Of a DNA stretch of 64,000 nucleotides, positions 33,717 through 42,002 are shown one piece after another. The stretch is from Pedobacter suwonensis (GTDB lineage Bacteria > Bacteroidota > Bacteroidia > Sphingobacteriales > Sphingobacteriaceae), in assembly GCF_900111825.1 (NCBI RefSeq), contig NZ_FOJM01000004.1:3361-67360 (forward strand), written 5' to 3'. Made by a program: the position numbers and the translations under genes. The notes under the pieces were generated by a model. That model saw only the letters and a list, made by a program, of their open reading frames with translations. It made no database searches and was not told the DNA's origin. Position 1 is the first letter of the stretch. The number at the start of each line of letters is the position of its first letter.

Positions 33717-33965
33717 GTTCAGCTTTATTTTTTTTTTGCTTTTTTTTAAAATAGACTATAGAAGGAACAGGGGAAATGGGGTGTGTTAACGTCAAATGTT
33801 AAAATTAGTTAAAACTAAAGCACTGGTTGAGTAAACCTATTTTCAGAACCAAATATTGTTAACTTTGGGTATTGTAAATAACCAAACACTATACTCAATC
33901 TTCATGGCTTTAGACCTGAAAGGGATAAAGCATGAGATCTCATACCATTTAAACAAACTATACGG

Positions 33966-35285
33966 ATGAAAAAAGGCCTTTTATTTGTAGTCGCTTTATT
34001 AATAACAACCTCCGCATTTTCTCAGAATGTAATCGAGCTTTTCAATGGCGCAAACGACTTTTTTAAACTATTGCAGGAAGAAAAATTTAAAGATGCACAT
34101 GCTTTTTTTGACGATACGTTAAAAACGAAATTAACAGAAGAAAATTTAAAGAAACTTTGGGGTGATATTGGAACAAAATATGGAAAGGCAGAATCGTTAG
34201 ATGCCATTCAAAGTAAAGCCCAAGGCGATTTTTTCGCTGTTACGGTTGAGGGTAAATTCGCTAACGGTGATCAGAACTTTATTTTAGGTTTTAATAAACA
34301 ACAGAAAATTGTCGGAATCTTCCTGGCACCTTCCAGGAGAACATACTCTTATTTAAAACCAACCTATGTAGATACCAGTTTATACCAGGAGAAGTCGGTT
34401 TATATTGGCCCGGCTGGAAAACAATTGGCGGCCATTATTACCACGCCAAAAAATATCAAAAATTTCCCTGTTGTGGTTTTTGTGCATGGCTCCGGACCTG
34501 CAGATATGGATGAAACCGTTGGCGCGAATAAACCTTTCAAAGATCTGGCTGGCGGCTTAGCTTCTAAAGGAATTGCTTCCGTTCGCTATGTAAAAAGAAC
34601 TTTAATTTATCCTAATGAGTTTGGTAAGGAATTTACTGTAAAAGAAGAGGTACTGGATGATGCAGCTGCCGCGATAACACTTGCAAAAACCGTTGTAGGG
34701 GCTAATCCAAAAGCTGTTTACGTATTCGGTCATAGTTTAGGCGGAATGTTGGCCCCTAAAATAGCAAGCACGGTACCTGATTTAGCAGGAATTGTTTTGG
34801 CAGCGGCACCGGCAAGAAAATTAACCGATATTATTGTTGATCAGAATAAGTATATGTTCGATCTGGCCAATGATACGACGGCCGCATTTAAAAAACAATT
34901 GGCAGATGCCGCTGTGGAAATTGATAAAAGCAGAATTTCGCAATTAGGAACTACCATAAAGCCTGATTCTGTCATTTTAGGCCTGCCGGCGAAATACTGG
35001 GCAGATTTAAATAGTTACAACCAGGTTGCTGTAGCCAAAAGCCTTTCTAAGCCTAAAATATACATCCTGCAGGGTGGTAATGATTTTCAGGTAGGTAAAG
35101 TAGATTTCGATTTATGGAATGACGCTTTGGGTAAAAAGAAAAATGTGGTTCTTAAATTCTACCCGGATTTGAATCACCTGTTGAGTTCTCAAACCGAAAA
35201 GGGAACGATGGCTCAGTACCAGGCAGCTGTAAGTGTATCTGAAACTTTGGTGAACGATCTTGCATCATGGATTAAGGCTAAATAA
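33966..35285 (+). CDS. Secreted alpha/beta hydrolase with N-terminal DUF3887 domain
   Basis: Signal peptide about residues 1-19 (ending AFS before Q). Residues about 25-120 form a cystatin-like DUF3887 domain; residues about 145-439 form an alpha/beta hydrolase of the dienelactone hydrolase/serine aminopeptidase type. The nucleophile elbow GHSLGG has Ser257, the oxyanion segment is VVFVHGSGP, and the late aspartate and histidine are probably in GGNDFQV and YPDLNHLL. The role may be ester or peptide hydrolysis in the periplasm; the substrate is unknown. Flanked by terminators on both sides, so it is a single-gene unit. Confidence 0.85.
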   Translation: MKKGLLFVVALLITTSAFSQNVIELFNGANDFFKLLQEEKFKDAHAFFDDTLKTKLTEENLKKLWGDIGTKYGKAESLDAIQSKAQGDFFAVTVEGKFANGDQNFILGFNKQQKIVGIFLAPSRRTYSYLKPTYVDTSLYQEKSVYIGPAGKQLAAIITTPKNIKNFPVVVFVHGSGPADMDETVGANKPFKDLAGGLASKGIASVRYVKRTLIYPNEFGKEFTVKEEVLDDAAAAITLAKTVVGANPKAVYVFGHSLGGMLAPKIASTVPDLAGIVLAAAPARKLTDIIVDQNKYMFDLANDTTAAFKKQLADAAVEIDKSRISQLGTTIKPDSVILGLPAKYWADLNSYNQVAVAKSLSKPKIYILQGGNDFQVGKVDFDLWNDALGKKKNVVLKFYPDLNHLLSSQTEKGTMAQYQAAVSVSETLVNDLASWIKAK

Positions 35286-35308
35286 CCTAAAATCACCTAT
35301 CGATAAAG

Positions 35309-35341
35309 AAAAAGCTCCGACCCAAATCAGGAGCTTTTTTT
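35309..35341 (+). terminator. Rho-independent terminator after the hydrolase gene
   Basis: Stem aaaaagctcc / ggagcttttt around 11 bases, followed by more Ts. Confidence 0.9.
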
Positions 35342-35445
35342 GTGCGCTCGACTTTCTTAATATTCTTTCTTTATTAAGAATTCACAAACAATTCAAAAAA
35401 CAAGCGGTTTAAATTTAGAGCATCTCATCTAAAAATAGTTTGTTT

Positions 35446-36414
35446 ATGGAAAAGCGGAAAATCACTTTAAAAGGAATATGGGGCATTTTAAAAGCATCGT
35501 TTACAGGATTTACCAATCATAAGGTAACGAAACTTAGTGGCTCATTGGCCTATTATACTGTATTTTCTATGGCTCCTTTGCTTGTGGTAATTATTTCTCT
35601 ATGTGGCATATTTTTAGGTAGGGAAATAGCTGAAGGACAGGTTTATGCCCAGCTTGAAGGATTCTTAGGTAGGGAATCGGCCATTTCCTTACAACAGTTA
35701 ATTAAAAATGCTTATTTGGACGGAAAAAGTACCATTGCTTTAATTATCGGTATCATTACCCTGTTAATTGGGGCAACAACCGTTTTTGGCGATATCCAGG
35801 ATTCCATCAATACCATTTGGGGGTTAAAGCCCAAACCTAAAAGAGGTTGGGTGAAGATGTTGCAGAATCGTTTTTTATCTTTTTCTGTCATTATAAGCCT
35901 GGGTTTCGTGTTATTGGTTTCGCTTGCCGTTACTTCTGTATTAGATGCTTTTAGCAGTCGCCTACAGGCCAGATTTGCCGAGGTATCCGTTATTGTGTTT
36001 TACATTATTAACCAAATTGTAACGCTGGCTGTTATTTCTTTGATATTTGGTGTAATATTTAAGGTATTACCTGATGCGATTATTAAATGGCGTGATGTAA
36101 TTGCCGGTGCAATAGTTACTGCGGTTTTATTTATGATCGGCAAGTTTGCCATCTCTATTTATATTGGGCAAAGCAATGTAGGCAGTACCTACGGTGCAAC
36201 GGGCTCATTAGTGGTTGTGCTTTTGTGGACTTACTATTCTTCCATCATTTTGTATTTTGGCGCCGAGTTTACCAAGGCTTATGCTGTTGCTTTCGGTTCA
36301 GAAATTTATCCTTCACATTATGCGGTAACTACAAAAGAAATTGAAATAGAAACCGATGGTAAATCCATTCAGGATAATCATCCTGAAATTAAAGAAGAAG
36401 TGAAAAAGGCATAG
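35446..36414 (+). CDS. YihY/BrkB-family inner-membrane protein
   Basis: Multi-pass membrane protein of the YihY (formerly RNase BN-annotated) family, with about six transmembrane helices and the conserved start LSGSLAYYTVFSMAPLL and the central YGATGSLVVVLLWTYYSS. The function in bacteria is unsettled; the old RNase name is wrong for this family. The ATG at 35446 is preferred over a TTG two codons earlier. It ends exactly where the convergent YjbQ gene ends, with no spacer or terminator. Confidence 0.88.
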   Translation: MEKRKITLKGIWGILKASFTGFTNHKVTKLSGSLAYYTVFSMAPLLVVIISLCGIFLGREIAEGQVYAQLEGFLGRESAISLQQLIKNAYLDGKSTIALIIGIITLLIGATTVFGDIQDSINTIWGLKPKPKRGWVKMLQNRFLSFSVIISLGFVLLVSLAVTSVLDAFSSRLQARFAEVSVIVFYIINQIVTLAVISLIFGVIFKVLPDAIIKWRDVIAGAIVTAVLFMIGKFAISIYIGQSNVGSTYGATGSLVVVLLWTYYSSIILYFGAEFTKAYAVAFGSEIYPSHYAVTTKEIEIETDGKSIQDNHPEIKEEVKKA

Positions 36415-36837
36415 TTATTCTCCCCAGGCAGTAATCATTAATTTTCTTTGTCCGCCATGATTTCGATGTTCGCAAAGGTAAATGCCCTGCCAGGTGCCAA
36501 GCGCTAACCTGCCATTTCGGATAGGGATAGTTACAGCGCTACCCAAAAGTGCAGACTTTAGATGTGCAGGCATATCGTCAGATCCTTCGTAGTCGTGCTC
36601 ATAATCCGGATCGTTTTCCTTTACCGTTTTATTAAAGAACATCTCAAAATCTACACGTACGGTTGGATCGGCATTTTCATTAATGGTAAGGGAAGCCGAG
36701 GTATGTTGTATAAAAACCTGACAAATACCAATATTAATCTCATTAATTTGGGGCAGGGCATCCTCAATCTCATCTGTAATAATATGGAAACCCCTTCTTC
36801 TTTCTCTCAGTGATAAGACTTGTTGGTATATTTTCAT
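36415..36837 (-). CDS. YjbQ-family protein (UPF0047)
   Basis: A 140-residue protein of the YjbQ/UPF0047 family, members of which form trimers and show weak thiamine-phosphate synthase activity. Signature residues are in FIQHTSASLTINENADP, the histidine/aspartate-rich YEHDYEGSDDMPAHLKS and GTWQGIYLCEHR. Length and motifs are complete. It directly follows the DUF1016 gene: the nuclease stop codon and this start codon are adjacent without a spacer, so translation may be coupled. The true cellular role is uncertain. Confidence 0.9.
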   Translation of the reverse strand: MKIYQQVLSLRERRRGFHIITDEIEDALPQINEINIGICQVFIQHTSASLTINENADPTVRVDFEMFFNKTVKENDPDYEHDYEGSDDMPAHLKSALLGSAVTIPIRNGRLALGTWQGIYLCEHRNHGGQRKLMITAWGE

Positions 36838-37896
36838 TTAATTCTCAATGATTTTAATGAAATCCTTTTCGCTCGGTAAAACAGTTAAATACTTACTTGC
36901 GAAAATTTGTTCATTGTTTTCCGGAAGTGTATACCTTACTACAGATTCACTTTTATCCTGACAAAGAATAATACCGATGGTTTTGTTTTCATCTTCAAGT
37001 TTTACTTCTCTATCAAAATAGTTTACATACATCTGCATCTGGCCAATATCCTGATGTTTGAGTTCTCCGATTTTTAAATCAATAAGTACAAAACATTTTA
37101 AAATACGGTTGTAGAAAACCAAATCTATTTTGAAATGTCTTTCTTCAAAAGTTATTCTTTTTTGACGGGCTACAAAGGTGAACCCATTACCTAATTCCAA
37201 TAAAAAATGTTCCAGTTTATCAATTAATTTTTGCTCTAACTCACTTTCTGAATAAAAATTTTGTTCAGGTAAGCCTAAAAATTCTAGTACATAAGGGTCT
37301 TTTATTAAGTCCTTGCTTTTTTCAATAATCTGTCCTTTTTGACCAAGAGATAATACTTCTTCTTTATTTTTACTTAACGCCAGGCGCGTATATAATGCTG
37401 AATCATATTGACGCTGCAGCTCGCGTAAACTCCAATTGTTTTTGATTGATTCTATTTCGTAAAAATTACGTTCGTTTACATTTGTTATTCTCATTAACTT
37501 GAGGTAGTGAGACCATGTAAGTTTGAATTGCGCAGGCATTGTCTGCTGAATTGAATCTGAAGTTTTAGGAGATGTTTCTAGAATTTCATTATTTTCGAAT
37601 TCGTCAGACACTGTCTGACGAATTGAATAGGTAAGGTAAAAATACCTCATTTGTTTTAAATTTGTTTCAGAAAAACCTTTGCCAAACTCTGAAACTAGCC
37701 TTTCTGAAAGCTCACTCAAAATTTGTTTGCCATATTCAGCTTTTTCTTTGCCATCCTGTTCCTCTTCAACAATCATCTTGCCGATTTCGAAGTAGGTCAT
37801 AGCCATTGTATTATTTATGGTTTGTACTACATTTTGCCTCGCTTGGTCAAGCAATTTAATAACCTTTGTATATAAGTTTTGCTTTTCAACCTGCAT
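36838..37896 (-). CDS. DUF1016 / PDDEXK nuclease (YhcG-type)
   Basis: Residues 1-150 form the DUF1016 N-terminal part (YFEIGKMIVEEEQ, LSERLVSEFGKGFSETNLKQ), and residues about 190-350 the PDDEXK nuclease fold with FKIDLVFYNRILKCFVLIDL carrying the metal-binding aspartates, followed by K-I-G. Family members occur beside restriction-modification and defence genes or alone. I chose the Met at 37896 (MQVEKQN); an upstream in-frame ATG at 37935 is possible. It is low in GC compared with its neighbours and may be acquired. No methyltransferase or defence partner is adjacent. Confidence 0.85.
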   Translation of the reverse strand: MQVEKQNLYTKVIKLLDQARQNVVQTINNTMAMTYFEIGKMIVEEEQDGKEKAEYGKQILSELSERLVSEFGKGFSETNLKQMRYFYLTYSIRQTVSDEFENNEILETSPKTSDSIQQTMPAQFKLTWSHYLKLMRITNVNERNFYEIESIKNNWSLRELQRQYDSALYTRLALSKNKEEVLSLGQKGQIIEKSKDLIKDPYVLEFLGLPEQNFYSESELEQKLIDKLEHFLLELGNGFTFVARQKRITFEERHFKIDLVFYNRILKCFVLIDLKIGELKHQDIGQMQMYVNYFDREVKLEDENKTIGIILCQDKSESVVRYTLPENNEQIFASKYLTVLPSEKDFIKIIEN

Positions 37897-37954
37897 TTTT
37901 ATATTTATCTTATATATTGAAAGAATGTTTTTCAATTTAAATTGGTGTTGACGA

Positions 37955-38989
37955 TTATTTCAAAAACTCCACATTCCAGATTTTCTCTGCTTTTCTGCCA
38001 ATTAACCAAAATGATGTAGCCAGTACCGAAAAAAACAAAGCTTTGTGCCAGCTATCCCAAAAGTATTCGAAATATCGCGTGTAGAGATTGATAAAGAGAA
38101 AAGTAATGCCAAATTCTCGGGCAATATCATCATGATACTTTAAGCCAAAGAGTGTACTGGCTACACAAATAGCGGCAGAAATTAAAGCCCAGTAAAATAA
38201 GCTTAACTGCCTTACCTGATACCATTCTTCGAGGTTGGCAAAGTTGCCAAATACCGATAATGCCCAAAGCGATAAAAACAAATAAACCATACCCGCGATA
38301 TAGGTAACCTGAAAGAAATTTTGTGTTTTCGGGAAAGCCCTCATCATGAAGGATGCGGCGGTTAACGAAGCGCCAAAAATCACAAAACGCAAAGGATAAT
38401 TCATACCGAGGAAATAATAATTCCAACGGCTTAAATAGCCGGTTTCAGTACCAAACCAGGCACCAAGGGAGATTAAGGCAAAAATCCAGATCAAACGCGA
38501 GTTGAAGACATAACCTAAAGCCCCGTAAATAAAAACAGATATCAATATCAGGATAGAGAAATTGCCTGAACCATTATCAACTGCCTTCCCAAAATAAGCG
38601 ATGGCATTTGCCGTGAGCAGAATAGCAGAAAATATAATGGCTTCATTGCTGAATTTTAGGTGCGCGAGTTTCTTTTTCCGCTTGAAACCTAAAATATAAA
38701 GCCATGCTGCCAATCCGCCTGAAACAATAGCAATCACAATATTTGGTGTATTATAAACCCGCTTTAAATAGTTAAGGATGGAATTGTCAATAAGGAGTGA
38801 TCCCAATGCGATAAAACCACAAGCCAGGGCTACCCAAAAAGCATATTGTGCCAGGCGTAACCAATCGAAGTTTTTGGCTTCATAACTTTTACGAAGTTTA
38901 TTTCCTGTTTCAGGATCGATTAAGCCATCATTTTGCCATTGCTCAATCATGTCATCAAGAAACTCACTTTTCTCTCTGTCAACTTTCAT
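37955..38989 (-). CDS. DUF2157-like membrane protein
   Basis: 344 residues: a soluble N-terminal part of about 45 residues (LDDMIEQWQNDGLIDPETG), then roughly nine to ten transmembrane segments. The layout matches DUF2157-type predicted membrane proteins of unknown function. No catalytic motif is visible. Upstream lies a REP-like palindrome. Confidence 0.7.
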   Translation of the reverse strand: MKVDREKSEFLDDMIEQWQNDGLIDPETGNKLRKSYEAKNFDWLRLAQYAFWVALACGFIALGSLLIDNSILNYLKRVYNTPNIVIAIVSGGLAAWLYILGFKRKKKLAHLKFSNEAIIFSAILLTANAIAYFGKAVDNGSGNFSILILISVFIYGALGYVFNSRLIWIFALISLGAWFGTETGYLSRWNYYFLGMNYPLRFVIFGASLTAASFMMRAFPKTQNFFQVTYIAGMVYLFLSLWALSVFGNFANLEEWYQVRQLSLFYWALISAAICVASTLFGLKYHDDIAREFGITFLFINLYTRYFEYFWDSWHKALFFSVLATSFWLIGRKAEKIWNVEFLK

Positions 38990-39023
38990 AGGATCGGTTA
39001 TACACGAAGATATAAAATTATCT

Positions 39024-39119
39024 CGTCATTGCGAGGAGGTACCACGAAGCAATCTTTTGATTATGGGCGAGCATTGTAAGATTGCTTCGTCGGCTGAAAA
39101 AGCCTTCTCGCAATGACGA
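39024..39119. repeat. REP-like palindromic element, family A, copy 2
   Basis: Arms cgtcattgcgaggaggtacc...gaagcaatctt and aagattgcttcgtc...cttctcgcaatgacg. Same family as 4318-4462 but more compact. It lies between the KefB-type gene (3' end) and the DUF2157-like gene (5' end). Confidence 0.85.
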
Positions 39120-39125
39120 TCACAA

Positions 39126-41339
39126 CTATATAACCTCCCTAATCTTCTTATTATTCCCTACAATCCAAATTACATCGCCGTTATCGAACACAAAGTCCGA
39201 CGAAGGATTTAAGATGCGTTCGGCGCCCCTTTCTATGCCCACAATTAAAGCCTGCGCTTTTTCCCGGATCCCTGCATTCCTGATGCTCAAACCATAAACC
39301 GGCGATTCGGTATGCACAACAACCTTTTGCAGGGTCATTTCTTTATCCGGAAAATTATTTTCTTCGGTTGTTTCTGGCGGATTAACTTCTAAAAGTGCCT
39401 TAACAGCTGCGAGTTGGTCATCTGCGCCAATCAATAATAATTTATCGTGTGGATAAAGCCGCTCATCTCTGCCCGGTGTTGGGATATTATTTCTCCCGCG
39501 TTCTATCAAGGCAATATTTACCCCGTATTTTTCTCTGATCATTAATTCAGTTAATGTTTTACCAACTACCTCCGATTCAGGAGAAACCCTGAGCTCTGTT
39601 AAGTGGGTGTCCCAGGGTAAAATATCTGGTTTCTGATTTTCTCTCGCATTTAAGTTCAATATGAACCGCCTTTCCAGTTTATCGTAAAATGACTGAAGTT
39701 TTCTGGAAAATATAACCATTCCCAGTACAATTAAAGCCAAAGCAATCAAGGCCGCGATCCAGGTATTAAAAAACTGATACATCAAAAATCCAACGAAGAA
39801 TATGCCGAGCGCAACCCTGAAAAATTCGATCGCGATCAATGGTCCGCGGGTATATTTTTTGTTCAACCAAAGGTGAGCGTATGCGGTACGTTGGATCCTT
39901 CGGATGGATAAGGCCCATAAAAATGGCGACATCAATATAAAAGAGACCACCACGCTGATGATAATGGAAGTCAAACTGTTAGCAATGTTGCTAGCAATAA
40001 ACGGTTGTACATAACGGTAAGCCAAAAAGATTATCGCAATGATAATTACGGAATGGATTATAGTATTAAAGATGTACGAGCGCAATAAAACCTTCCAATC
40101 GCTCAAAGTGGTAATCCCTTCGGTACTCGAGCTATACCTTTCGATACCATCAAGCCATTTTTTTGGTAAAATACGGTTCAAATACTGATAAAAAGGTTCG
40201 GATAGCTTAATTAGATAGGGGGTTGTGAATGTGGTAACTGCCGCTGCTGCTACGGCGATCGGATAAAGAAAATCGCTTGTTACTTTTAGGGTTAATCCTA
40301 ATGAGGCAATGATGAACGAAAACTCACCAATTTGTGCCAAACTCATACCCGATTGTACTGAGGTTTTTAATGGCTGTCCGGACAATAATGCACCTAAAAT
40401 GGTAAAAATGATTTTACCGAAAATGATAACCACAGTAGCTACAAAAATAGGAACAGCGTATTTAACCAGCATAGAAGGATCAATCAGCATACCAACTGAA
40501 ACAAAAAAGACTGCTGCAAATAAGTCTTTTACCGATTTTGTAAGATGCTCTATTCTTTCAGCCTGGGTGGTCTCAGCTAAAATAGAGCCCATAATAAATG
40601 CACCAAGGGCAGGAGAGAAGCCAACTTTATCAGCCAGTAAAACCATTACCAAACACAAAGCCAACGATACCACCAGCATGGTTTCGTCATTCATTAATTT
40701 TTTGGTTGCTTTAAGAAATGATGGAATTAAGAATATTCCGCCTAAGAACCAAAGTACTAAGAAGAAAGCCAGTTTTAGAATAGAATACAGCATTTCTGTA
40801 CCTGCCGATTGCTGACTAACCGCAAGGGTAGAGAACAATACCAGGAGGAGGATCGCTACTAAATCTTCAACGATTAAAACCCCGAAAACCAGACCGGCAA
40901 ACTTTTTATGCTTTAAACCAAGTTCTTCGAAAGCCTTAATGGTAATCATGGTTGATGAGATGGATAGAATTCCACCCAAAAACAGGCTGTCCATATCTTT
41001 CCAGCCCATGGCTTTCCCCACCAGGTAGCCGGCCAGGATGATAAATAATACCTTTACAATGGCCGTGATGGAAGCAGAACCTCCTACTTTAACCAGTTTT
41101 TTAAAGCTAAATTCCAGCCCTAAACTAAATAAAAGGAAAATAACTCCAATTTCGCCCCAAATGTTAATGCTTTTCGTATCGGTAACAGATGGAAAAAAAT
41201 CTAAATGTGAGCCAACCAATAAGCCGGCCAATATATAGCCCAGAACAAGGGGTTGCTTAATTTTTTTAAATATGAGTGTGGTAATCCCTGCGGCAGCAAG
41301 TATCAAGCCTAAATCAGCTATTAAATCAGGTAAGTGCAT
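39126..41339 (-). CDS. KefB-type cation:proton antiporter with two RCK_C domains
   Basis: CPA2-family monovalent cation/H+ antiporter, 737 residues. About 12 transmembrane helices occupy residues 1-390 (start DLGLILAAAGITTLIFKKIK, motif LLFSLGLEF). A second hydrophobic block (about 415-540) adds several helices. Two cytosolic TrkA-C/RCK_C domains follow (about 575-640, VGKTLTELMIREKYGVNI, and 655-735). The NAD-binding TrkA-N domain of classical KefB/KefC is absent, so gating by NAD(H) or glutathione adducts is not expected; RCK_C domains may bind other small ligands. Likely transports K+ or Na+. Confidence 0.9.
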   Translation of the reverse strand: MHLPDLIADLGLILAAAGITTLIFKKIKQPLVLGYILAGLLVGSHLDFFPSVTDTKSINIWGEIGVIFLLFSLGLEFSFKKLVKVGGSASITAIVKVLFIILAGYLVGKAMGWKDMDSLFLGGILSISSTMITIKAFEELGLKHKKFAGLVFGVLIVEDLVAILLLVLFSTLAVSQQSAGTEMLYSILKLAFFLVLWFLGGIFLIPSFLKATKKLMNDETMLVVSLALCLVMVLLADKVGFSPALGAFIMGSILAETTQAERIEHLTKSVKDLFAAVFFVSVGMLIDPSMLVKYAVPIFVATVVIIFGKIIFTILGALLSGQPLKTSVQSGMSLAQIGEFSFIIASLGLTLKVTSDFLYPIAVAAAAVTTFTTPYLIKLSEPFYQYLNRILPKKWLDGIERYSSSTEGITTLSDWKVLLRSYIFNTIIHSVIIIAIIFLAYRYVQPFIASNIANSLTSIIISVVVSFILMSPFLWALSIRRIQRTAYAHLWLNKKYTRGPLIAIEFFRVALGIFFVGFLMYQFFNTWIAALIALALIVLGMVIFSRKLQSFYDKLERRFILNLNARENQKPDILPWDTHLTELRVSPESEVVGKTLTELMIREKYGVNIALIERGRNNIPTPGRDERLYPHDKLLLIGADDQLAAVKALLEVNPPETTEENNFPDKEMTLQKVVVHTESPVYGLSIRNAGIREKAQALIVGIERGAERILNPSSDFVFDNGDVIWIVGNNKKIREVI

Positions 41340-41429
41340 CTATAAAAATGAGTAATGGTGTTAAATAATCTATCTTCGGACATCGTGTGTATCCGGACAG
41401 GTATTAAATTTTCAATAAGATAAAATTAC

Positions 41430-41783
41430 CTACCAAAAAACGTGTTTCGGATAAAGCATTTTAAACAAACACCAATAATTATACCTTAATCTTTTGATTA
41501 TAACTTTGGTATTAATGATTTTGTTCTTAAGAAGAGGGAATAGCAAAAAAGTGATCGGTACAAGAGCGCCAAAAGATATTTTTAAAGGAGAGATACCAAT
41601 AGAATCTTTTTGCAGGCTTTCGTTATCCTGATTCAAATTTAAATGCTGCCTGATGACTTTTTTGTCTGTAACCGAGCTTGTTTTCGTATATTTTGATTGT
41701 ACCTCACCTCTTTTCTTTTGCGATGCGATACCAGCAAAATTTATGGAAAGAGATAGGAATAAAACGATATAAAAAAGCCTCAT
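41430..41783 (-). CDS. Small exported protein of unknown function
   Basis: 117 residues from the ATG at 41783: a signal peptide (MRLFYIVLFLSLSINFAGIA), a polar lysine/serine-rich stretch, one hydrophobic segment (about 70-85) and a basic tail. I do not recognise it. The start codon lies on one arm of a terminator-like hairpin (41771-41815). An in-frame extension to 41915 exists but would hide the signal peptide. It may be a genuine small membrane protein or a non-functional frame. Confidence 0.45.
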   Translation of the reverse strand: MRLFYIVLFLSLSINFAGIASQKKRGEVQSKYTKTSSVTDKKVIRQHLNLNQDNESLQKDSIGISPLKISFGALVPITFLLFPLLKNKIINTKVIIKRLRYNYWCLFKMLYPKHVFW

Positions 41784-41815
41784 TGCCGCTAATATAGCAA
41801 AAACGAGGCTTTTTT
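41771..41815 (-). terminator. Terminator-like hairpin overlapping the start of the small exported protein
   Basis: Arms aaaaaagcctc (41771-41781) and gaggctttttt (41805-41815) are perfect over 11 bases. On the minus strand the second arm contains the bases after the A of the ATG and runs into Ts, so it could end the ribF transcript or control the small gene by attenuation. Confidence 0.65.
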
Positions 41816-41893
41816 GGAAAGGAAATTTGGTAAACTGACTTTTGAATTGGATTACTAAAATTGAATTTTGTAAAGTAACATCTTTCAGGTCAT

Positions 41894-41979
41894 CGTCCTT
41901 TCGAGCGGAGTGCAACGAAGTCGAGAAATCTATTTAAATAGATTTCTCCATTCCACTACGTTCCAGTCGAGAGGACGAC
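41894..41979. repeat. Large palindromic element downstream of ribF
   Basis: Outer arms cgtcctttcgagcggagtg and facing ttccagtcgagaggacg with a 26-base perfect core (41923-41948) centred on tatttaaata. The word gtcgag...aaatct relates it to the 230-base units at 31201-31930. Confidence 0.85.
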
Positions 41980-42002
41980 TACTTAAGACAAATAAAATTA
42001 TT

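Larger units (their letters stand above)
33489..33965. other. Intergenic region with terminator and structured repeat
   Basis: Contains the terminator of the LiaF-like gene, a small hairpin around gggcttcgggctttgccc, copy 2 of the short structured repeat, a long T-run (33724-33750) and the promoter region of the hydrolase gene. No gene seen. Confidence 0.6.

Noticed and set aside
36838..37896. Part of a restriction-modification or defence island
   Set aside because: No methyltransferase, specificity subunit or other defence gene adjoins the DUF1016 nuclease in the window.
40309..40815. 168-codon open frame on the plus strand
   Set aside because: It lies wholly inside the KefB-type antiporter on the other strand, with low-complexity content and no recognisable domain.
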